A stretch of DNA of 63,509 bases, taken from CAVQGZ01 sp964400785 (GTDB taxonomy: Bacteria; Actinomycetota; Actinomycetes; Jiangellales; Jiangellaceae). The stretch covers positions 1 through 63,509 of the forward strand of contig CAYNWB010000010.1 in assembly GCA_964400785.1 (NCBI GenBank). The letters run 5' to 3'. A model generated the notes under the pieces. It did no database searches. It was not told the origin of the DNA and saw only the letters and a list, made by a program, of their open reading frames with translations. A program made the position numbers and the translations under genes. Below are positions 58,690 to 63,509 of this stretch, piece by piece. The number at the start of each line of letters is the position of its first letter. Within the stretch, counting starts at the first letter, position 1.

Positions 58690-60556
58690 GCACCGGCCGG
58701 AGCCGGTCGAGCACTGACGCGTCCTCGATCGTGCTCGGCACCATCGGGGTCTTGCCATCGGCAAGCTCGCGCATGGTCTTGCGCAGGATCTTGCCCGAAC
58801 GCGTCTTGGGCAGGGCCGGCACCACGTCGATCTCGCGCAGCGCGGCGACCGCTCCGATGTCGGCCCGCACCTTGGCCACCAGCTCGGCGGCAAGCTCATC
58901 CGGATCGGTGTCGACCCCGGCCTTGAGCACGACGAACCCGCGCGGCACCTGCCCCTTGAGGGAGTCGTGCACCCCGACCACGGCGCACTCGGCGACAGCC
59001 GGGTGGCTGGCCAGCACCGCCTCCATCGACCCGGTCGAGAGCCGGTGGCCGGCGACGTTGATGACGTCGTCGGTACGGCCCATCACGTAGACGTAGCCGT
59101 CGGGGTCGATGAACCCGCCGTCCCCGGACAGGTACCAGCCGTCGAAGGCCGACAGGTAGGCACGCACGTAGCGTTCGTCGTCACCCCACAGGGTGGGCAG
59201 CGTGCCCGGGGGCATCGGCAGCCGGATGCAGATGGCGCCCTCGGTGTCGGGCCCCACGGGCGTCCCCCGCTCGTCGAGCACCTGCACGTCGTAGCCGGGG
59301 ACCGGCACCGACGGTGAGCCGGGCTTGATCGGCATCGGCTCCAGCCCTCGCATGTTGGAGCAGATGGGCCAGCCCGTCTCGGTCTGCCACCAGTTGTCGG
59401 TGACGGGCACACCCACTGTCTGCGTCGCCCAGGCGTACGTGTCGGGGTCGAGCCGCTCCCCCGCCATGAACAGGTTCGCCAGGCACGAGGTGTCGTACCG
59501 GGCCAGGTGCTCCCCGTCCGGGTCCTCCTTCTTGATCGCACGGAACGCCGTGGGAGCGGCGAACAACCCCTTGACCCCGTACTGGGAGACCACGCGCCAG
59601 AAGGCTCCGGCGTCGGGAGTGCCGACCGGCTTGCCCTCGTACATCACCGTCGTCGCCCCGACCAGCAGCGGCGCGTAGACGATGTAGGAGTGGCCGACGA
59701 CCCACCCGACGTCGGAGGCCGCCCACCACACGTCACCGGCCGCGATGTCGTAGACGTTGGGCATCGACCAGGCCAGCGCCACCGCGTGCCCGCCGTTGTC
59801 GCGCACGATGCCCTTGGGACGCCCCGTGGTGCCGGAGGTGTAGAGGATGTAGAGGGGGTCGGTGGCCTCGACCGCGACGGGGTCGACGGGCTCGGCCTGT
59901 GCCATCACCGCGTCCCAGGCGACGTCGCGCCCCTGCGTGAGCTCGGCGGTGAGCTGGGGCCGCTGCAGGACGACGCAGTGCTCGACCGTGTGCTCGGCAA
60001 GCTCGAGGGCCTTGTCGAGCAGGGGCTTGTAGGCGATGGTGCGGGTCGGCTCGATGCCGCATGACGCCGACACGACGACCGTCGGTGTGGCGTCGTCGAT
60101 GCGCACCGCCAGCTCCTGGGGCGCGAAGCCGCCGAACACCACCGAGTGCACGGCGCCGAGCCGGGCGCAGGCCAGCATGGCCACGGCCGCCTCGGGGACC
60201 ATGGGCATGTAGACGACCACCCGGTCTCCGGCTGCGACGCCCAGCGAACGCAGCACCCCCGCGAAACGGGCGACCTCGTCGGTCAGCTCGGCGTAGGTGT
60301 AGGTTCGCGCGGTGCCGGTGACCGGGGAGTCGTAGATCAGCGCGAGGCGCTCGCCGTTGCCCGCCGCCACGTGCCGGTCGAGCGCGTTCGCGCACGTGTT
60401 GAGCCGGCCACCGGCGAACCACCGGTAGAACGGCGGTCTGCTGTCGTCGAGCACCACAGCAGGCGGTGTCTCCCAGTCCAGGGCCTGCGCGGCCTCGCCC
60501 CAGAAGGCCTGCGGGTCGGACAGGCTGCGCTCGTACGCCTCACGGTATGCACCCAT
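58670..60556 (-). CDS. prpE: Propionyl-CoA synthetase / acyl-CoA ligase
   Basis: 628-residue AMP-forming ligase of the acetyl/propionyl-CoA synthetase branch (PrpE/ACSS3). The P-loop is YTSGTTGRPKG, the A5-type motif WWQTETGWPI and the acetylation-sensitive lysine in PKTRSGKILRK near the C-terminus. The NMP-binding WAASDVGWVVGHSY supports a short-chain acid. It would take propionate or acetate to CoA esters. ATG with AGGA eight bases upstream. It separates the accessory block from rlmN by 92 bases, with a weak CGAGCC/GGCTCG hairpin at 60597-60613. Confidence 0.88.
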   Translation of the reverse strand: MGAYREAYERSLSDPQAFWGEAAQALDWETPPAVVLDDSRPPFYRWFAGGRLNTCANALDRHVAAGNGERLALIYDSPVTGTARTYTYAELTDEVARFAGVLRSLGVAAGDRVVVYMPMVPEAAVAMLACARLGAVHSVVFGGFAPQELAVRIDDATPTVVVSASCGIEPTRTIAYKPLLDKALELAEHTVEHCVVLQRPQLTAELTQGRDVAWDAVMAQAEPVDPVAVEATDPLYILYTSGTTGRPKGIVRDNGGHAVALAWSMPNVYDIAAGDVWWAASDVGWVVGHSYIVYAPLLVGATTVMYEGKPVGTPDAGAFWRVVSQYGVKGLFAAPTAFRAIKKEDPDGEHLARYDTSCLANLFMAGERLDPDTYAWATQTVGVPVTDNWWQTETGWPICSNMRGLEPMPIKPGSPSVPVPGYDVQVLDERGTPVGPDTEGAICIRLPMPPGTLPTLWGDDERYVRAYLSAFDGWYLSGDGGFIDPDGYVYVMGRTDDVINVAGHRLSTGSMEAVLASHPAVAECAVVGVHDSLKGQVPRGFVVLKAGVDTDPDELAAELVAKVRADIGAVAALREIDVVPALPKTRSGKILRKTMRELADGKTPMVPSTIEDASVLDRLRPVLTHQQP

Positions 60557-60648
60557 GGGTGGTCATCCTGCTGGCCGGTTCGGCGGCGCAGGCCGACGAG
60601 CCGAGCAGGCTCGCTGAACGGACGCGCCCCTGCGACGAACGGTGCGGC

Positions 60649-61836
60649 TCAGGTGGCAGCCTCCGCAGCCGCCAGCTGCCCACAGGCGCCGTCGATGTCG
60701 CGTCCGCGCGTGTCGCGCACGGTCGTCGGGACGCCGGCGGAGCGCAGCGTGTCGACGAAGGCCCGCTCGACCCCGGGACGCGAGGCGGTCCACCGCGAGC
60801 CCGGAGTCGGGTTGAGCGGGATCGGGTTCACATGCACCCAGCCGCGCCCTCGAGCGTTGAGCAGCCTGGCCAGCAGCGCGGCGCGCCACGCCTGGTCGTT
60901 GACGTCACGGATCAGTGCGTACTCGATCGAGACCCGTCGGCCGGTCGAGTCGAAGTAGGCGCGGGCGGCGTCGAGCAGCTGCTCGACCCTCCAGCGGGTG
61001 TTCACCGGCACGAGCTCGTCGCGCGCGTCGTCGTCCGGGGCGTGCAGAGACACGGCGAGGGTGACGGGCAGCCCCAGAGCGGCGAGCTGCTCGATGCGCG
61101 GGACGAGGCCCACGGTCGACACGGTGATGCGCCGCGCCGACATGCCCAGACCGGCGGGAACCGGGTCGGTCAGCCGACGCAGTGCTACCGACACCGCCGT
61201 GAAGTTGGCCAGCGGCTCACCCATGCCCATGAACACCACGTTGCTCACCCGCCCCGGTCCCTCGTCGTCGGGCACCTGTGCGGAGGCCGCAACGACCTGG
61301 TCGACGATCTCGGCCGTGGACAGGTTGCGGGTCAGGCCGAGCTGGCCCGTCGCGCAGAACGGGCAGGCCATGCCGCACCCGGCTTGTGACGACACGCAGA
61401 CGGTGACGCGCGAGGCGGGATGGTCGGTGTCGGTGTCGCTCTCCCCACCGAGCTCGACGCTGGCCGCGCCCGGCACACCCGATCCGGCGGTGCTGCCGTA
61501 CCGCATGAGCACGCTCTCCACCCGCGCCCCGTCGTGCAGCTGCCAGAGGCTCTTCACCGTGGCCCCACCATCGGCTCGCATGTCGCGCACCAGCGTCAGC
61601 AGCGGGGGCAGCAGCGCCTGGCCGACCTGCTCACGCACACCGGTGGGCAGATCGGTCATCGTCGTGGCGTCACGGTTGTGCCGGGCGAAGTACTGCCGGG
61701 ACAGCTGGTCGGCCCGAAAGGCGGGCAGCCCGAGACGACCGACCGCCTCGCGGCGCTCGGCCACCGTCAGGTCGGCCAGATGGCGCGGGGGCGGGCGCCG
61801 GCGGCGATCGGAGGACTCGATCTCGAGCGACACCAT
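60649..61836 (-). CDS. rlmN: 23S rRNA / tRNA adenine-C2 methyltransferase RlmN
   Basis: 395-residue radical-SAM methylase of A2503 in 23S rRNA. The cluster motif is C154-x3-C158-x2-C161 (GCGMACPFC). The usual short turn before it is extended by about 28 low-complexity residues (114-141, Gly/Ser/Asp-rich), not part of the ordinary enzyme. FMGMGEPLAN and VSLHAPDDDARDELVP are conserved; the methyl-carrying cysteine is near the C-terminus (DIDGACGQL). Position after cdsA is standard; its normal neighbour dxr is 25 kb away. Confidence 0.93.
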   Translation of the reverse strand: MVSLEIESSDRRRRPPPRHLADLTVAERREAVGRLGLPAFRADQLSRQYFARHNRDATTMTDLPTGVREQVGQALLPPLLTLVRDMRADGGATVKSLWQLHDGARVESVLMRYGSTAGSGVPGAASVELGGESDTDTDHPASRVTVCVSSQAGCGMACPFCATGQLGLTRNLSTAEIVDQVVAASAQVPDDEGPGRVSNVVFMGMGEPLANFTAVSVALRRLTDPVPAGLGMSARRITVSTVGLVPRIEQLAALGLPVTLAVSLHAPDDDARDELVPVNTRWRVEQLLDAARAYFDSTGRRVSIEYALIRDVNDQAWRAALLARLLNARGRGWVHVNPIPLNPTPGSRWTASRPGVERAFVDTLRSAGVPTTVRDTRGRDIDGACGQLAAAEAAT

Positions 61837-61855
61837 CAGGAGTCCATCGTCCCAC

Positions 61856-62698
61856 TCAGCCGACGGGGACGAGGTAGGCCAGCAGCAGCCAGGCGACCGG
61901 GGCCGACAGGGCGATCGAGTCCAGTCGATCCATCACGCCGCCGTGCCCCGGCAGCAGCGAGCCCATGTCCTTCACCCCGATGTCGCGCTTGAGCAGCGAC
62001 TCGGCCAGGTCACCGAGTGTCGCCGCGACCGCCATCGCCACACCGAGCGCCACCCCGGCCCACCAGGCCCCGTCCAGCGCCCACACCACGACCACGACTC
62101 CGAGCACCACGCACGCCAACACCGACCCGGCGAACCCCTCCCACGACTTCTTGGGGCTCACCGACGGTGCCATCGGGTGCTTGCCGAGCATGACGCCGAC
62201 GGCGTAGCCCCCGACGTCGGAGGCCACCACCAGCAGCAGCCACGCCAGCACACGGAACGGCCCGTCGTCCTCGCGCAGCAGCAGCGTCGCGAAGCCACCC
62301 GCCATCAGCAGGTAGCCGACGGTGAACACCCCCGCAGTCGCGTCGGCGACGAAGCCGGACGGCCCGCGCACCCCTCGCCAGACCAGGACGACCAGCACGG
62401 TGAGGGCCACGGCGAGAGCCACTCCCCCAGCACCGACGAACCAGGCCGCGGCGATGACCCCGAGAACGCCCGCATACAGCGGCGGTGTCGGCACCCGGAT
62501 GCCCGCAGCACGCAGGGCCGTGCCGAGCTCGGCGACCGCAGCCAGCATGGCGGCCGCCGCCAGCAGCATGAACCAGCGCTTGTCGAGGAACAGCGACCCG
62601 ACGGCCACCCCGGCCAGCACCACGCCCACCGCTGCGGCGGCGGGCAGGTTGCGCCCAGCCCTGCTGGGGGTCGGCTGGGTGACCTCGGTGGACGCCAC
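61856..62698 (-). CDS. cdsA: Phosphatidate cytidylyltransferase
   Basis: 280-residue multispan enzyme making CDP-diacylglycerol from phosphatidate, upstream of pgsA in lipid synthesis. The C-terminal signature is SPKKSWEGFAGS and the region DLAESLLKRDIGVKDMGSLLPGHGGVMDRLDS (in pieces) is the family motif. GTG start two bases after the frr stop. About eight membrane spans. Confidence 0.94.
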   Translation of the reverse strand: MASTEVTQPTPSRAGRNLPAAAAVGVVLAGVAVGSLFLDKRWFMLLAAAAMLAAVAELGTALRAAGIRVPTPPLYAGVLGVIAAAWFVGAGGVALAVALTVLVVLVWRGVRGPSGFVADATAGVFTVGYLLMAGGFATLLLREDDGPFRVLAWLLLVVASDVGGYAVGVMLGKHPMAPSVSPKKSWEGFAGSVLACVVLGVVVVVWALDGAWWAGVALGVAMAVAATLGDLAESLLKRDIGVKDMGSLLPGHGGVMDRLDSIALSAPVAWLLLAYLVPVG

Positions 62699-62700
62699 GC

Positions 62701-63258
62701 TCAGACGTCCAGCAGCTCGGCTTCCTTGTGCTTGAGCAGCTCGTCGATGGCCTCGACGTGCGCCTTGGTGACCTGCTCGAGGTACTTCTCCGCGCGGGCG
62801 ACCTCGTCCTCCCCCGCCTCGCCGTCGCGGGCGAGGTGGTCCAGCGTCTCCTTCGCGTGCCGACGGATGTTGCGGATCGACACCTTGGCGTCCTCGGCCT
62901 TGGTCTTGGCGACCTTGATGTACTCGCGCCGACGCTCCTCGGTGAGCTCGGGCAGGGACACCCGGATGACCTGGCCGTCGTCCATCGGGTTGACGCCCAG
63001 GTCGGAGTCGCGGATGGCCCTCTCGATCGCGGTCATCGAGCCCTTGTCGTACGGAGCGATGCTGATCATGCGCGCGTCGACGACGTGGAAGGACGCCAGC
63101 TGGTTGATGGGCGTCGCCGCGCCGTAGTAGTCGACCATGATCTTGCTGAACAGACCGGGGTGGGCGCGTCCGGTCCGGATCCCGGCGAAGTCCTCCTTCG
63201 CCACGGCGACCGTCTTCTCCATCTTCTCCTCGGCCTCGAGGAGCGTCTCGTCGATCAT
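62701..63258 (-). CDS. frr: Ribosome recycling factor
   Basis: 185-residue RRF that, with EF-G, splits post-termination ribosomes. The N-terminal MIDETLLEAEEKMEKTVAVAK helix, IRTGRAHPGLF and the C-terminal helix with RNIRRHAKETLDHLA are all recognisable. ATG overlaps the pyrH stop (ATGA), the standard pyrH-frr coupling. Confidence 0.97.
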   Translation of the reverse strand: MIDETLLEAEEKMEKTVAVAKEDFAGIRTGRAHPGLFSKIMVDYYGAATPINQLASFHVVDARMISIAPYDKGSMTAIERAIRDSDLGVNPMDDGQVIRVSLPELTEERRREYIKVAKTKAEDAKVSIRNIRRHAKETLDHLARDGEAGEDEVARAEKYLEQVTKAHVEAIDELLKHKEAELLDV

Positions 63259-63509
63259 GCGTCGAGGCTACCGCTGGGCACCAGCAGCGTCGGTACCCCG
63301 GCGGCGACCAACGTGCCCACCTGCTCACCGCGCACGACACGTCCGATGTTGCCGTCGACGCTGAGGTTGAACACGACGATCGGCAGGTCGTTGTCGCGGC
63401 ACAGGCTGAACGCACTCGCGTCGGCGACGGTGAGCTGCCGCTGGAGAACCTCGTCGTAGCTGAGCGAGACGAACAGCCCGGCCTCGGGATCGACCCGAGG
63501 GTCGGCCTC
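63255..63509 (-). CDS. pyrH: UMP kinase, C-terminal fragment
   Basis: Last 84 residues of the amino-acid-kinase-fold UMP kinase, cut by the window edge. The end of the protein is clear: LSYDEVLQR, ADASAFSLCRDNDLPIVVFN and GNIGRVVRGEQVGTLV match PyrH. A short extra tail after GTLV (AAGVPTLLVPSGSLDA) is longer than usual. In frame to base 63509, TGA within the frr ATGA. Confidence 0.92.
   Translation of the reverse strand, partial: EADPRVDPEAGLFVSLSYDEVLQRQLTVADASAFSLCRDNDLPIVVFNLSVDGNIGRVVRGEQVGTLVAAGVPTLLVPSGSLDA

Noticed and set aside
60597..60613. CGAGCC / GGCTCG hairpin downstream of rlmN as a terminator
   Set aside because: Only six base pairs and 36 bases from the stop codon; not strong enough to list as a feature.

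Overview
The window is a very GC-rich chromosomal segment of an actinobacterium (Actinomycetota). The evidence is the gene content and order (pyrH-frr-cdsA-rlmN, dxr-M50 protease-ispG-GNAT-proS, rimP-nusA-ylxR-infB-rbfA-truB-ribF-rpsO-pnp-M16-dapB, thyX-dapA-rnj-ftsK-rimO-pgsA-cinA-clgR), the dense GTGA/ATGA overlaps, frequent GTG starts, and start sites preceded only by a TANNNT -10 box. The genus cannot be fixed from the sequence; this backbone is typical of Streptomyces and its relatives.

Region 1 (1-35.2 kb) is the housekeeping backbone, almost all on the minus strand. It covers translation and RNA metabolism (proS, rimP, nusA, ylxR, infB, ylxP, rbfA, truB, rpsO, pnp, rnj), lysine/diaminopimelate synthesis (dapA, dapB), thymidylate (thyX), FMN/FAD (ribF), isoprenoids (dxr, ispG), phospholipid (pgsA), ribosome modification (rimO), chromosome translocation (ftsK), and at the left edge cinA, a ClgR-type regulator and the tail of a Fpg/Nei glycosylase. 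Foreign-looking inserts break this order: a GNAT-DUF2461-azlC-azlD group, a Thermus/Rickettsia-type isocitrate dehydrogenase with its own consensus promoter between ribF and rpsO, and an S9 peptidase beside proS.

Region 2 (35.2-36.25 kb) is a single DUF559 (Vsr-like nuclease fold) gene bracketed by two related palindromes in opposite orientation. It is the best candidate for an undescribed mobile or repeat-associated unit in the window.

Region 3 (36.2-60.6 kb) is an accessory block between rlmN and dxr, neighbours in many relatives. It is centred on polyamine and omega-amino-acid use. A minus-strand operon encodes a PotD lipoprotein, an aminobutyraldehyde dehydrogenase, PotA, PotB, PotC, a PuuB-like oxidase and methylmalonate-semialdehyde dehydrogenase. 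Divergent from it runs an operon of an Lrp-type regulator, a class III aminotransferase, an FMN-type oxidoreductase, a second PuuB-like oxidase and a GNAT. gabD/gabT, agmatinase, an acyl-CoA dehydrogenase, a propionyl-CoA synthetase and a saccharopine-dehydrogenase relative lie nearby. Together they would take up putrescine/spermidine, or make putrescine from agmatine, and convert it through aminobutyraldehyde and GABA to succinate, with the three-carbon branch leaving through the semialdehyde dehydrogenase. In the same block a 38-residue six-cysteine protein sits behind a promoter whose spacer is a CsoR-type copper operator.

Region 4 (60.6 kb-end) returns to the backbone: rlmN, cdsA, frr and the 3' end of pyrH. 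No rRNA, tRNA, CRISPR array, transposase or phage gene was seen, and no gap longer than 300 bases lacks a gene.
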